DNA of 64,000 bases, taken from the NCBI GenBank assembly GCA_046293075.1, contig JBKBPL010000019.1:1-64000 (forward strand), read 5' to 3'. The translations under genes and the position numbers were made by a program. Every line of letters begins with the position of its first letter. The first letter of the stretch is position 1. The stretch is from Ga0077530 sp046293075. Lineage in GTDB: Bacteria > Pseudomonadota > Alphaproteobacteria > Rhizobiales > Hyphomicrobiaceae. Positions 41,821-52,967 of the stretch are shown in pieces. The notes under the pieces were generated by a model that did no database searches, was not told the DNA's origin, and saw only the letters and a program-made list of their open reading frames with translations.

Positions 41821-44292
41821 ATGAAGAAGCAAAAGCTCGTCGTCATCGGCAACGGCATGGCGCCGGGACGTGCCCTTGAGAAGCTCTTCGAGCTCGCACC
41901 CGATGCCTACGACGTCACGATCTTCAATGCCGAGCCACGGGTCAACTACGACCGCATCATGCTCTCACCCGTGCTTTCCGGCGAGAAGACCTTCGAGGAA
42001 ATTGTCATTCACGGTGACGGCTGGTACGTCGAGCGTGGCATAACGCTCTACAAGGGCCACAAGGTGGTCGAGATCGATCGTGCGGCGAGGACGGTGCGCT
42101 CCGAGCCGGACGAGATCGCACCCTACGACAAGCTGATCATTGCCACCGGCTCTCTGCCCTTCGTTCTGCCCGTGCCGGGCCACAACCTTGCGGGCGTCCT
42201 CACCTACCGCGATCTCGACGACGTGCACGCGATGCTGCTTGCGGCGCGGGCCGGCGGACGCGCGGTCGTAATCGGCGGTGGCCTCCTGGGCCTTGAGGCG
42301 GCGGCCGGCCTCAAGGAACAGGGCATGGACGTCACCGTGCTCCATCTCATGCCGACGCTCATGGAGCGTCAGCTCGATCGGGCGGCCGGGCATCTGCTGC
42401 AGAAGGCCGTCGAGGCCCGCGGCATCAAGGTCATCACCAAGGCGAATACCAAGGCGCTGATCGGCACGGATATCCGCCTGGGCCCTGGCCGGGTTCAAGC
42501 CGTCGAGCTGGAGGATGGCACGCGCATTCCGGCGGACCTCGTCGTCATGGCCATCGGCATCCGCCCCAATATCGCGCTCGCCAAGGCGGCTGGCCTCGAA
42601 TGCCGGCGCGGCATCGTCGTGGATGGCGGACTGCGCACCAGCGATCCGGACATCTTTGCCCTCGGTGAATGCGTCGAGGTCGACGGCCAGGTCTTTGGCC
42701 TCGTCGCGCCGCTCTACGAGATGGCCGGCGTCGCCGCGTCGCATCTCGCCGGCGATACCGAGCCGCGCTTCGTGCCGGGCGCAACCGCGACCAAGCTCAA
42801 GGTCACGGGCATCAATCTCTTCTCCGCCGGCGACTTCGCCGATGCCGAGGACCGCCAGGAGATCGTGCTGCGCGATGCCGCACGCGGCATCTATAAGCGC
42901 CTCGTGCTCAAGGACGACCGCGTGATCGGTGTGGTCATGTATGGCGATACCGCCGATGGGGCTTGGTTCTTCGATCTCCTGCGCAAGGGCACGGACATCT
43001 CGCCCATGCGCGACACGCTGATCTTCGGTCCGGGCTATTCAGGAGGTGCTGCCGGCGACCCTACGGCAACCGTCGCGGCTCTGCCTGACGAGGCGGAGAT
43101 ATGTGGCTGCAATGGCGTATGCAAGGGAACGATCACCCGCGCGATCGACGCCTTCTCGCTTACGTCGCTCGATGATGTGCGCGCGCGCACGAAGGCTTCT
43201 GCCTCGTGCGGCTCGTGCACGGGGCTCGTCGAGCAGATCCTGAAGCTCAAGCTTGGGGATCGTTATAATCCCGCTGCGGTGCAGCCCATGTGTGGTTGCA
43301 CACACCTCGGCCATGATGACGTACGCCGCCTCATTGTCGCGCAGGAGCTGAAGTCGATCCCGGCGCTGATGCAGGCGCTCGAGTGGAAGACGTCGTGCGG
43401 CTGCGCCAGGTGCCGCCCCGCACTCAACTACTACCTGCTCGCAACGTGGCCCGGCCAATACCAGGACGACAGCCAGTCACGCTTCATCAACGAGCGCGTG
43501 CACGCAAATATCCAGAAGGATGGCACCTACTCGGTCGTGCCGCGCATGTGGGGTGGCGTGACGAGCGCCGGGGAGCTGCGCGCGATTGCCGACATCGTCG
43601 ACAAGTTCGCAATCCCGACCGTCAAGATCACTGGTGGCCAGCGCATCGACCTGCTCGGCGTGCGCAAGGAGGATCTCCCCGCCGTCTGGGCCGACCTCGG
43701 CGCCGCCGGCATGATCTCGGGAGCGGCCTACGCCAAGGGCCTGCGCACCGTGAAGACGTGCGTCGGCTCGGATTGGTGCCGGTTCGGGACACAGGATTCA
43801 ACCGGCCTTGGCATTCGCATCGAGCGCTTCATGTGGGGCTCGTGGACACCCGCCAAGGTCAAAATGGCCGTCTCGGGCTGCCCGCGGAACTGCGCCGAAG
43901 CCACGTGCAAGGATGTCGGCGTGATCTGCGTCGAGTCCGGCTACGACATTCACTTCGCAGGCGCCGCCGGCCTCGATGTCAAGCAGACCGAGTTGCTCGG
44001 CCACGTCGATACGGAAGACGAGGTCGTCGAGGTCATCGTCGCGCTCGTCCAGCTCTATCGCGAGCAGGGCCGCTATCTCGAGCGCATCTACAAATGGGCC
44101 CGCCGCGTCGGCATCGCGTCGATCCGCCAGCGCGTGCTTGATGACTTGGCACACCGCCGCGCTCTCTATGACCGCTTCGTCCACGCGCAGACGTTCGCGC
44201 AGAGCGATCCCTGGGCCGAACGCGCCCAGGGCAAGGATGCTCACGAATTTCGCCCTCTCGCCGATCTGACGCGCGCGGAGGCCGCGGAATGA
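41821..44292 (+). CDS. nirB: assimilatory nitrite reductase [NAD(P)H], large subunit
   Basis: An 823-residue flavo-siroheme enzyme reducing nitrite to ammonium. N-terminal FAD/NAD domain: KLVVIGNGMAPGRALEKLFE and AVVIGGGLLGLEAAAGL. Two BFD-like [2Fe-2S] modules follow around residues 420-540 (CGCNGVCKGTI...CGSCTGLV, then CGCTHLGHDDV...CGCARCRPAL). The siroheme-[4Fe-4S] ligands are in TCVGSDWCRFGTQDS and CPRNCAEATCKDVGV (about 645-700). Start at 41821 follows the repeat; the upstream in-frame codons belong to the repeat. It is coupled to nirD by an ATGA overlap. Confidence 0.97.
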   Translation: MKKQKLVVIGNGMAPGRALEKLFELAPDAYDVTIFNAEPRVNYDRIMLSPVLSGEKTFEEIVIHGDGWYVERGITLYKGHKVVEIDRAARTVRSEPDEIAPYDKLIIATGSLPFVLPVPGHNLAGVLTYRDLDDVHAMLLAARAGGRAVVIGGGLLGLEAAAGLKEQGMDVTVLHLMPTLMERQLDRAAGHLLQKAVEARGIKVITKANTKALIGTDIRLGPGRVQAVELEDGTRIPADLVVMAIGIRPNIALAKAAGLECRRGIVVDGGLRTSDPDIFALGECVEVDGQVFGLVAPLYEMAGVAASHLAGDTEPRFVPGATATKLKVTGINLFSAGDFADAEDRQEIVLRDAARGIYKRLVLKDDRVIGVVMYGDTADGAWFFDLLRKGTDISPMRDTLIFGPGYSGGAAGDPTATVAALPDEAEICGCNGVCKGTITRAIDAFSLTSLDDVRARTKASASCGSCTGLVEQILKLKLGDRYNPAAVQPMCGCTHLGHDDVRRLIVAQELKSIPALMQALEWKTSCGCARCRPALNYYLLATWPGQYQDDSQSRFINERVHANIQKDGTYSVVPRMWGGVTSAGELRAIADIVDKFAIPTVKITGGQRIDLLGVRKEDLPAVWADLGAAGMISGAAYAKGLRTVKTCVGSDWCRFGTQDSTGLGIRIERFMWGSWTPAKVKMAVSGCPRNCAEATCKDVGVICVESGYDIHFAGAAGLDVKQTELLGHVDTEDEVVEVIVALVQLYREQGRYLERIYKWARRVGIASIRQRVLDDLAHRRALYDRFVHAQTFAQSDPWAERAQGKDAHEFRPLADLTRAEAAE

Positions 44293-44633
44293 CTGTCATG
44301 GAAAAGGCCTGGATCGATATCGGCGCCCTCGACGACATTCCGCGGCTGGGTGCCCGCGTGGTCAAGACGCCGCTCGGCTGTGTCGCCATATTCCGCGCGG
44401 CGGAGGACGAGGTCTACGCACTCGACGATCGCTGCCCGCACAAGCACGGGCCCCTGAGCCAGGGCATTGTCCATGGCCGCACGGTCACCTGCCCGCTGCA
44501 CAACTGGGTCATCTCGCTCGAAAGCGGACGCGCGGAGGGCGCGGACGAAGGCCAGGTCAAGACATTCGCCGTGCGCGTGGAGAGGGGGCGCATCCTCATC
44601 GACGCCGATGCGCTTCTGGCACGATCTGGTTGA
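44289..44633 (+). CDS. nirD: nitrite reductase small subunit, Rieske type
   Basis: A 114-residue Rieske-like partner of NirB. The cluster ligands are intact: C-x-H in DRCPHKHGPL and C-x2-H in CPLHNWVISL, so it probably carries a real [2Fe-2S] centre, unlike NirD proteins that have lost the ligands. It overlaps nirB by 4 bp and is followed after 9 bp by nasA. Confidence 0.94.
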   Translation: MTVMEKAWIDIGALDDIPRLGARVVKTPLGCVAIFRAAEDEVYALDDRCPHKHGPLSQGIVHGRTVTCPLHNWVISLESGRAEGADEGQVKTFAVRVERGRILIDADALLARSG

Positions 44634-44642
44634 GGCACGGCC

Positions 44643-47309
44643 ATGAGCGCAGGCGCAACGCGCACGACCTGCCCCTACTGCGGCGTCGGCTGCGGGATCC
44701 TGGCCCGACCACGTCCCGACGGAACCGCCGAGATCGCCGGAGATCCCGAGCATCCGGCCAACTTCGGGCGCCTTTGTTCGAAGGGCGCCGCACTCGGCGA
44801 AACGCTGTCGCTCGAGGATCGCCTGGTCCATCCGCTGATCCGCGGCGCATCGGCGCGTTGGGATGACGCGCTCGACCTCGTCGCGCAGAAATTCTCCGCC
44901 GCCATTGCCGAGCATGGGCCCGCCAGCGTCGCCTTCTATCTCTCCGGGCAGCTCCTGACCGAGGACTACTACGTCGCCAACAAGCTGATGAAAGGCTTCA
45001 TCGGATCGGCCAACATCGACACCAACTCGCGCCTGTGCATGGCTTCGTCCGTGGCCGGTCACAAGCGCGCCTTCGGCACGGACACGGTACCCGGCACCTA
45101 CGAGGATCTCGAGCTCGCCGATCTTGTCGTGCTCGTCGGCTCGAATCTGGCCTGGTGCCACCCTGTGCTCTACCAGCGCCTGGCCGCCGCACGGGAAGCA
45201 CGCGGCATCAAGGTTGTCGTCATCGACCCGCGCGAGACCGCGACGTGCGAGATCGCCGATCTGCATCTCGCGATCGCGCCCGGTGCCGACGTTGCCCTCT
45301 TCAATGGCCTCCTTGCTCATCTCGTGGCGCGTGGGCGCCTCGATATGGACTATGTTGCGCGACATACGCTCGACCTCCCTGCCGCGCTCGCGGCCGCCTC
45401 CGCCATGCGCCTCGCGGAGATTGCCGCAACAACGGCGCTGCCCGCCGCGGTCATCGCCGATTTCTACGAGCTGTTCGCCGGCACGGAGCGGGTCGTCACC
45501 GTCTTCAGCCAAGGCGTGAATCAGTCATCTGCCGGCACGGACAAGGTCAACGCCATCCTCAACTGCCACTTGGCGACGGGACGCATCGGTCGCCCGGGCA
45601 TGGGGCCCTTCTCGATCACCGGACAGCCCAATGCCATGGGCGGGCGGGAGGTCGGCGGCCTCGCCAATATGCTCGCCGCACACATGGAGCTCGATAACGA
45701 CGAGCATCGCCATCTGGTCCGTACGTTCTGGAAATCGCCGCGGATGGCCGAGAGGCCCGGCCTCAAGGCCGTTGATCTCTTCCGCGCCGTCGAGAGCGGA
45801 CGCATCAAGGCGCTCTGGATCATGGCGACCAACCCGGTCGTCAGCTTGCCTGAAGCCGACCGTGTGCGCGCCGCGATCGCATCCTGCCCTTTCGTCGTCG
45901 TGTCAGACGTCAACAGCCACACGGACACGACCGCGCTGGCCCACGTCCTCCTGCCTGCGGCCGCCTGGGGCGAAAAGGATGGCACCGTGACCAACTCAGA
46001 GCGGCGGATCTCGCGCCAGCGCGCGTTCCTGCCCTTGCCTGGCGCGGCGCGGCCGGACTGGTGGCAGATCGTGGAAGTGGCGAAGCGCATGGGCTTCGGC
46101 GCCGCCTTTGCCTATACCCATCCGGCCGAGATCTTTGCCGAGTATGCGCGGCTGACCGGGCTTGAAAATGGTGGCGCGCGTGACCTCGACATCAGCGGTG
46201 CAGCGGAGCTGTCGCGCACTGACTACGACGCTCTTACCCCATTCCAGTGGCCTCGCTCCGCAGGCAGCGTTCCGAAAGAGACGCGCTTCTTCGCCAATGG
46301 CGGTTTCTTCACGTCCGACCGTCGCGCGCGCTTCGTGCCGACACCCTACCGCGGGCTCGCGCAGAGGACGACCTCGCACGCTCCGCTTAGGCTCAACACG
46401 GGCCGCATCCGCGATCAGTGGCACACGATGACACGCACGGCCAAGTCGCCGCGCCTGATGGGTCATGCGCCGGAGCCGTTCGTCGAGATCCACCCCGCGG
46501 ATGCCGCCAGCCATAACATCGTGCACGGTGCCCTTGCCGAGCTTGCGAGCCCCAGCGGCACCATCGTCTGCCGCGCCATCGTGACCGATCGCCAGAGCGC
46601 CGGATCGCTCTTCGTTCCCATGCACTGGACAAGCCAGATCGCCAGCCGCGCGCGCGTCGGCACCCTCATCGCCGCAGCCACGGACCCGGTCTCGGGACAA
46701 CCCGAGCTGAAGGGCACGCCCGTTGCAATCCGGCCGTTCGATGCACCATGGCAGGCCTTTGCGGTCTCACGCCAATCGCCCGACGCGCCAGACTGCGCCT
46801 ATTTCGCCACGGCCATGGTGAATGGCGGCTTTCGTACAGAGCTTGCCCTGCGCGAGCCCCCTCAGAGGTGGGACGATCTCGCGCGGCAGCTTCTCATGGG
46901 CCGCGACTCGGCGAGCATCGAGCTGCTCGCGTACCAGGACAGCGCTACCGGCCAGCATCGCTTCGCCGCCTTCAATGGAGATCGCCTCGTCGGCGCCCTC
47001 TTCATCACGCGCGGCGCTCTCTCGTGTGCGCGCGCATGGATTGCCGCGCAATTGCTCGAGCCCAAAGCGCCGTCGGTACGCCTGCGGCTGCTGGCCGGCC
47101 GCCCGGGCAGCGAGAGCAGGGACCGCGGCCCCATTGTCTGCGCGTGCTTCGAGGTCGGCAGCAACGAAATCGCCGAAGCGATCGCGAAGCACGGCGCCAC
47201 GACGGTCGCATCCGTCGGCGCGTGCGTGAAGGCCGGAACCAACTGCGGCTCCTGCCGCGCGGAGATCAGGAGTATTCTCGATGCGGCCCGCATTCCGGAA
47301 ACCGTCTGA
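44643..47309 (+). CDS. nasA: assimilatory nitrate reductase catalytic subunit
   Basis: An 888-residue molybdopterin enzyme reducing nitrate to nitrite. The N-terminal [4Fe-4S] site is TTCPYCGVGCGI with a fourth Cys in GRLCSKGA. Mo-bis-MGD landmarks include NTNSRLCMASSVAG, GTDTVPGTYEDLELAD, GPFSITGQPNAMGGREVGG and NTGRIRDQWHTMTRT. The C-terminal segment (CACFEVGSNEIAEAI ... CVKAGTNCGSCRAEIRSIL) is a BFD-like [2Fe-2S] module that can accept electrons directly. No separate NasC-type electron-transfer gene is in the cluster. It lies between nirD and cysG. Confidence 0.96.
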   Translation: MSAGATRTTCPYCGVGCGILARPRPDGTAEIAGDPEHPANFGRLCSKGAALGETLSLEDRLVHPLIRGASARWDDALDLVAQKFSAAIAEHGPASVAFYLSGQLLTEDYYVANKLMKGFIGSANIDTNSRLCMASSVAGHKRAFGTDTVPGTYEDLELADLVVLVGSNLAWCHPVLYQRLAAAREARGIKVVVIDPRETATCEIADLHLAIAPGADVALFNGLLAHLVARGRLDMDYVARHTLDLPAALAAASAMRLAEIAATTALPAAVIADFYELFAGTERVVTVFSQGVNQSSAGTDKVNAILNCHLATGRIGRPGMGPFSITGQPNAMGGREVGGLANMLAAHMELDNDEHRHLVRTFWKSPRMAERPGLKAVDLFRAVESGRIKALWIMATNPVVSLPEADRVRAAIASCPFVVVSDVNSHTDTTALAHVLLPAAAWGEKDGTVTNSERRISRQRAFLPLPGAARPDWWQIVEVAKRMGFGAAFAYTHPAEIFAEYARLTGLENGGARDLDISGAAELSRTDYDALTPFQWPRSAGSVPKETRFFANGGFFTSDRRARFVPTPYRGLAQRTTSHAPLRLNTGRIRDQWHTMTRTAKSPRLMGHAPEPFVEIHPADAASHNIVHGALAELASPSGTIVCRAIVTDRQSAGSLFVPMHWTSQIASRARVGTLIAAATDPVSGQPELKGTPVAIRPFDAPWQAFAVSRQSPDAPDCAYFATAMVNGGFRTELALREPPQRWDDLARQLLMGRDSASIELLAYQDSATGQHRFAAFNGDRLVGALFITRGALSCARAWIAAQLLEPKAPSVRLRLLAGRPGSESRDRGPIVCACFEVGSNEIAEAIAKHGATTVASVGACVKAGTNCGSCRAEIRSILDAARIPETV

Positions 47310-47325
47310 GCAGGCGCCGCCACGG

Positions 47326-48888
47326 ATGGCGGCCCTCGCCACGCTGCCCGTCTTCCTGGGTCTGCAAGGTGAGCGCGCGATTGTGGCCGGCGGTACCGCC
47401 GCGGCCGCATGGAAAGCGGAGCTGCTCGCCGCCGCCGGTGCCGACGTGCACGTCTACGCCATCAACGTCTCTTCCGAGATGGAGGCATTGCTCGTGCGGG
47501 GGGCAGCATCCGGAGCACTGACGTTGCACGCCGAACGATGGACTGCGCATCATCTCGCTGGCGCGGCACTTGCGATCGCCGACGCAGAGGACGACGACGA
47601 TGCCGCCGGCTTCCATGCGGCCGCACGGGGGGCGGGCGTTCCGGTCAACGTCATCGACAGACCCGCCTACTGCCAGTTCCAGTTCGGCGCGATCGTCAAT
47701 CGCTCACCGGTCGTCGTCGGCATCTCGACTGCCGGCGCGGCGCCGATCCTCGGTCAGGCCATCCGCCGCCGCATCGAAACACTGCTGCCGCCAGCGCTCG
47801 CGCTGTGGGGGCAGCTCGCAGGCAAGATACGTGAGCGCGTCGGCGAGCATCTGTCAGCGGGCGCGGCCCGTCGCATCTTCTGGGAGCAGTTCGTCGATCG
47901 CGCCTTCGGCCCGGCGCCGACGCGTGATCAGGTCGAGCACCTCAGCGCGTTCATCGGGTCACTTTCCAGGCAAGCACAACCCGCAATGGGCCGCGTAACA
48001 CTCGTTGGCGCAGGCCCGGGGGATGCGGAGCTTCTGACCCTCAAGGCTGTGCGCGCGCTGCAGGCTGCCGATGTCATTCTCTACGATGATCTCGTTTCCG
48101 ACGAGGTGCTGGAACTCGCGCGGCGCGAGGCCAGGCGCATGCTGGTCGGCAAGCGCAGCGGTCGCGAGAGCTGCCGTCAGGACGATATCAACGCGCTGAT
48201 GGTAAGGCTGGCAGAGCAGGGCCGCCACGTCGTTCGCCTCAAGTCGGGTGACCCGATGATCTTTGGCCGCGGCGGCGAGGAGATCGATCAGCTCGAGCGC
48301 GCCGGCATTCCATTCGAGGTCGTGCCCGGGATCACGGCAGCCAGCGCAATGGCGGCAGCGCTCGGCGTCTCCCTCACGCATCGGGACCACGCCCAATCCG
48401 TCCGCTTCGTCACCGGGCATTCGCGTGCCGGCGGGTTGCCGGACACCCTCGACTGGCGCGGCCTCGCCGATCCCGACACAACGCTTGTCATCTACATGGG
48501 CGGGCGCACGGCACAGGCGCTTGCCGCACGCTTGATGGCCGAGGGCCTGCCGGCCAGGACGCCGGCGGTTGCCGTTGCGGGCCTCACGCGCGCCGACGAA
48601 GCGCGCTGGCAGGGCACGCTCGCCACGCTGCCAACTGCCGGGATTCTGCGGAGCGGGACCGGGCCGCTGCTGATCGGCGTCGGTACGGTGTTTGCACGTC
48701 ACGCAGCATCACTGAGCGAGGACGGCGCTGCCCTTGCGACTTGCGATCGCGTCACAATTCCCCGCGTCCGTGATAGAGTGAGCCGCGCGACGGTCTCCTA
48801 TGCGGCGGCCGAAAGGCCGCCCATGCGCTCAATGAAGCGGGCAATGTCGTCGACTCCGGACCCAGCGCGGACATTCGCGAAGACATAG
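47326..48888 (+). CDS. cysG: siroheme synthase (uroporphyrinogen-III methyltransferase / precorrin-2 dehydrogenase)
   Basis: About 520 residues. The N-terminal half (TLPVFLGLQGERAIVAGGTAAAAWKAELL, NRSPVVVGISTAGAAPILGQAIR) is the precorrin-2 dehydrogenase/ferrochelatase. The C-terminal half starts GRVTLVGAGPGDAELLTLKAVRALQAADVILYDDLVS and includes SGDPMIFGRGGEE, the SUMT domain. It makes the siroheme needed by NirB. The ATG at 47326 is favoured; the ATG at 47281 would overlap nasA by 29 bp. The C-terminus runs about 45 residues past the expected end and overlaps ureG by 91 bp on the opposite strand. Confidence 0.94.
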   Translation: MAALATLPVFLGLQGERAIVAGGTAAAAWKAELLAAAGADVHVYAINVSSEMEALLVRGAASGALTLHAERWTAHHLAGAALAIADAEDDDDAAGFHAAARGAGVPVNVIDRPAYCQFQFGAIVNRSPVVVGISTAGAAPILGQAIRRRIETLLPPALALWGQLAGKIRERVGEHLSAGAARRIFWEQFVDRAFGPAPTRDQVEHLSAFIGSLSRQAQPAMGRVTLVGAGPGDAELLTLKAVRALQAADVILYDDLVSDEVLELARREARRMLVGKRSGRESCRQDDINALMVRLAEQGRHVVRLKSGDPMIFGRGGEEIDQLERAGIPFEVVPGITAASAMAAALGVSLTHRDHAQSVRFVTGHSRAGGLPDTLDWRGLADPDTTLVIYMGGRTAQALAARLMAEGLPARTPAVAVAGLTRADEARWQGTLATLPTAGILRSGTGPLLIGVGTVFARHAASLSEDGAALATCDRVTIPRVRDRVSRATVSYAAAERPPMRSMKRAMSSTPDPARTFAKT

Positions 48889-49421
48889 GGCTTCTCGCCG
48901 CGCATCCGCCGCGTATCGTTTTCCATGACGACGAGGTCGGCACCCACGTGTGGGGCGAGATCGGTCTTGTTGATCACCAGAAGATCGGAACGCGTGATGC
49001 CGGGCCCGCCCTTCCTCGGGATCTTTTCGCCCTGCGCGACGTCGATGACGTAGATCGTCAGGTCGGCAAGCTCGGGCGAGAAGGTCGCGGCAAGGTTGTC
49101 GCCGCCGGATTCGATCAGGATGATGTCGAGGTTCGGGAACTTGCGCCGCATGGTCTCGATCGCCGCGAGATTGATCGAGCAATCCTCGCGGATGGCCGTA
49201 TGCGGGCAGCCGCCGGTCTCCACGCCCATGATGCGCTCGAGCGGCAAGGCCTGCATGCGCATGAGGATCTCGGCATCCTCCTTGGTGTAGATGTCGTTAG
49301 TAATGGCACAGATATCGTAGCGATCGCGCAGAGCGCGGCAGAGCGCAGCCGTGAGCGTGGTCTTGCCGGAGCCCACGGGCCCCCCGATCCCGACCCGGAG
49401 CGGACCATGTGATGTGCTCAT
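48798..49421 (-). CDS. ureG: urease accessory GTPase
   Basis: A 207-residue SIMIBI GTPase that energises nickel delivery to urease. The P-loop is GVGIGGPVGSGKTTL-like (RVGIGGPVGSGKTTLTAAL). The metal-binding Cys-x-His appears in GVETGGCPHTAIREDCS. The switch/Walker B region is IILIESGGDNL, and NKTDLAPHVGADL supplies the guanine specificity motif. It is the last gene of the ureDAJBCEFG operon; its start overlaps ureF by 4 bp. Its 3' end overlaps the convergent cysG. Confidence 0.98.
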   Translation of the reverse strand: MSTSHGPLRVGIGGPVGSGKTTLTAALCRALRDRYDICAITNDIYTKEDAEILMRMQALPLERIMGVETGGCPHTAIREDCSINLAAIETMRRKFPNLDIILIESGGDNLAATFSPELADLTIYVIDVAQGEKIPRKGGPGITRSDLLVINKTDLAPHVGADLVVMENDTRRMRGEKPYVFANVRAGSGVDDIARFIERMGGLSAAA

Positions 49422-50200
49422 GAGCGGAACAACCTCGTGTACTGGGTTTCATGTGCCAGGGAAGCGATATCCGAGCGATACACCGCGCTGCCGAGATCGT
49501 CCAATGACGCCTGCCCGGCCGCCGCCGCACAGGCCACGAGATCGGGCAGCAGCGCAGCGATGGCGCGCTGGGCGTCCGTCTGGCCGACGGCTGAAAGGCG
49601 GATCGCGGCGGACGTCAGGTTTGAGACAGCCGCGGTCCCGAAACCATTGAGCGTCTCTCCAAGCGGCACGCCGTGCACGGCCGCAGCGGCGCCGACCGCG
49701 ACCGGATAGGCAACGTCCGGCGCGACCGTCCGTGCAACAGCATCAAGCCCTGCGCAGCCCCACGCCGCCCGCACGGTCTCCAGAAAGGCATTGCCCTGTG
49801 TCACGATCTCGAGGTGGCGCTCGGCCGACGGCTGCAGAGCCAGCGCGAGCGCGTTCACCTCGCCGACATCCGGCCATCGCCCATCGCGCGCGCAGCGCCA
49901 CGTCGCGGCAAGCAGGATCATGTCATTGCGGATCGACCCGTGCACGACGAGATCGCGCAGCCACTCGACCAGCGTCGGCTGATCGCGCACCCAGCCCCGC
50001 TCCACGGCCCACTCGAGACCGTGACTGTAGGCGAAGGCACCGACAGGAAAAGCGGGGGAGAGCCAAATCAGGAGACGGGGGTCAAAGCTGTGCGGCGCAT
50101 ATGTGTCCGCCCCAGCTTTGGGACCCGACGCTTCCTGCCCATCCGGAAAGGACCTTTCCGCCGGCGCAATCGCGTGCGATGCGGGCAGGTGACCAGACAC
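49418..50200 (-). CDS. ureF: urease accessory protein UreF
   Basis: A 260-residue all-helical protein acting with UreD and UreG in the urease activation complex. Family landmarks: LIWLSPAFPVGAFAYSHGLEWAV near the N-terminus, WLRDLVVHGSIRNDMILL, and the C-terminal AHETQYTRLFRS. The first 40 residues are Ser/Ala/Pro-rich and probably disordered. It lies 4 bp after ureE and overlaps ureG. Confidence 0.96.
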   Translation of the reverse strand: MSGHLPASHAIAPAERSFPDGQEASGPKAGADTYAPHSFDPRLLIWLSPAFPVGAFAYSHGLEWAVERGWVRDQPTLVEWLRDLVVHGSIRNDMILLAATWRCARDGRWPDVGEVNALALALQPSAERHLEIVTQGNAFLETVRAAWGCAGLDAVARTVAPDVAYPVAVGAAAAVHGVPLGETLNGFGTAAVSNLTSAAIRLSAVGQTDAQRAIAALLPDLVACAAAAGQASLDDLGSAVYRSDIASLAHETQYTRLFRS

Positions 50201-50204
50201 GACA

Positions 50205-50837
50205 TCAGGACTCGCGCTTGTCGGGACGAAAGGTGCCCTGCACGATGGTGAGCTTCACATTGCGGCTCGGCTCTCGACCAGCCTCCTGATGCGCGTCATG
50301 GCTATGATCGTGCCCATGATCGTGCCCATGATCGTGGTGATGATGATGGTGCGCGCCGCCATGATGGTGGTGATGCCCCGAATGGAGCGGCCCCTTGCCG
50401 CCGTAAGCACCACCCTCAGGTTCGAAAGGCCGGCGCACGCGATGTACGTGCGCGCCCAGTTGCGCGACGAGCTCGGCGAGCACGTGGTCCGGCTGGATAT
50501 AGATCGCACCGCGACCGATCTCGGCCGGCGTGTGCCGGTTGCCGAGGTGCCAGGCGATCGTCGCGAGTGCCCGCGCGTCGGGCGCGTGGATCTCGAGAAG
50601 ATCCTCGTCTGCCGCCTTGACCAGAATGGCGCCGCCGTCAACGGCCAGGGCATCGCCGTCGGCGAGATAGGTCGCCTCCGGCAGATCGAGCAGCAGCTCG
50701 CGCCCGCCATCCGTCGTCAGCAGAACGCGGCGGCGGAAGCGCGACTGCCGGTCGAGTGTAATCGTGTCCACGATCGCCGTGCCGGCCAGGCCATCGGCCC
50801 TCAGAACCGCGGACGCACGCAACGGACTCGCCGTCAT
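50205..50837 (-). CDS. ureE: urease nickel metallochaperone UreE with His-rich tail
   Basis: A 210-residue nickel chaperone. The N-terminal peptide-binding domain (TITLDRQSRFRRRVLL) and central metal domain (TIAWHLGNRHTPAEIG, LVAQLGAHVHRVRRPFEPEGGAY) are standard. The C-terminal tail from about residue 160 has around 20 histidines with Asp and Gly (HHHHHGGAHHHHHHDHGHD and on), giving high nickel storage capacity. Such extended tails occur in a subset of UreE proteins. It lies between ureC and ureF. Confidence 0.97.
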   Translation of the reverse strand: MTASPLRASAVLRADGLAGTAIVDTITLDRQSRFRRRVLLTTDGGRELLLDLPEATYLADGDALAVDGGAILVKAADEDLLEIHAPDARALATIAWHLGNRHTPAEIGRGAIYIQPDHVLAELVAQLGAHVHRVRRPFEPEGGAYGGKGPLHSGHHHHHGGAHHHHHHDHGHDHGHDHSHDAHQEAGREPSRNVKLTIVQGTFRPDKRES

Positions 50838-50851
50838 CGCTCCTCACACCA

Positions 50852-52567
<1,716 letters not shown>

Positions 52568-52645
52568 CGGGAACACCTTATGGTCTGGTATGCGTGAGGG
52601 TGACCGCGGCGTGCACCGTACTGTCAGCCTCGCGCGCGCAATTTC

Positions 52646-52957
52646 CTAGGGGTCGAGCTTGCCCATGACCTCCTGCCGGAAGCCATAGACCATGCGGGCG
52701 CCAACGAGCGGGATCAGCTTCACCTCGCGTGTCTGGCCGGGCTCGAAGCGGACGGCCGTGCCGGCAGGAATGTCGAGGCGTGTGCCACGCGCCGCCTCCC
52801 GATCGAAGCTGAGCGCCGGATTGGCCTCGAAGAAGTGATAATGACTGCCGATCTGGATCGGGCGCGCGCCGGTGTTCGACACCGTGAGCGTCGTGACGGA
52901 TCGGCCTGTGTTCAGCTCGATCTCGCCGTCAGGTGTGATGATCTCACCGGGTTTCAT
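52646..52957 (-). CDS. ureB: urease beta subunit
   Basis: A 103-residue beta subunit, standard length. MKPGEIITPDGEIELNTG and GSHYHFFEANPALSFDRE are family signatures. It is encoded separately from ureA and ureC, as usual for proteobacterial three-subunit ureases. It lies 10 bp after ureJ. Confidence 0.98.
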   Translation of the reverse strand: MKPGEIITPDGEIELNTGRSVTTLTVSNTGARPIQIGSHYHFFEANPALSFDREAARGTRLDIPAGTAVRFEPGQTREVKLIPLVGARMVYGFRQEVMGKLDP

Positions 52958-52967
52958 CGGGCACCTT

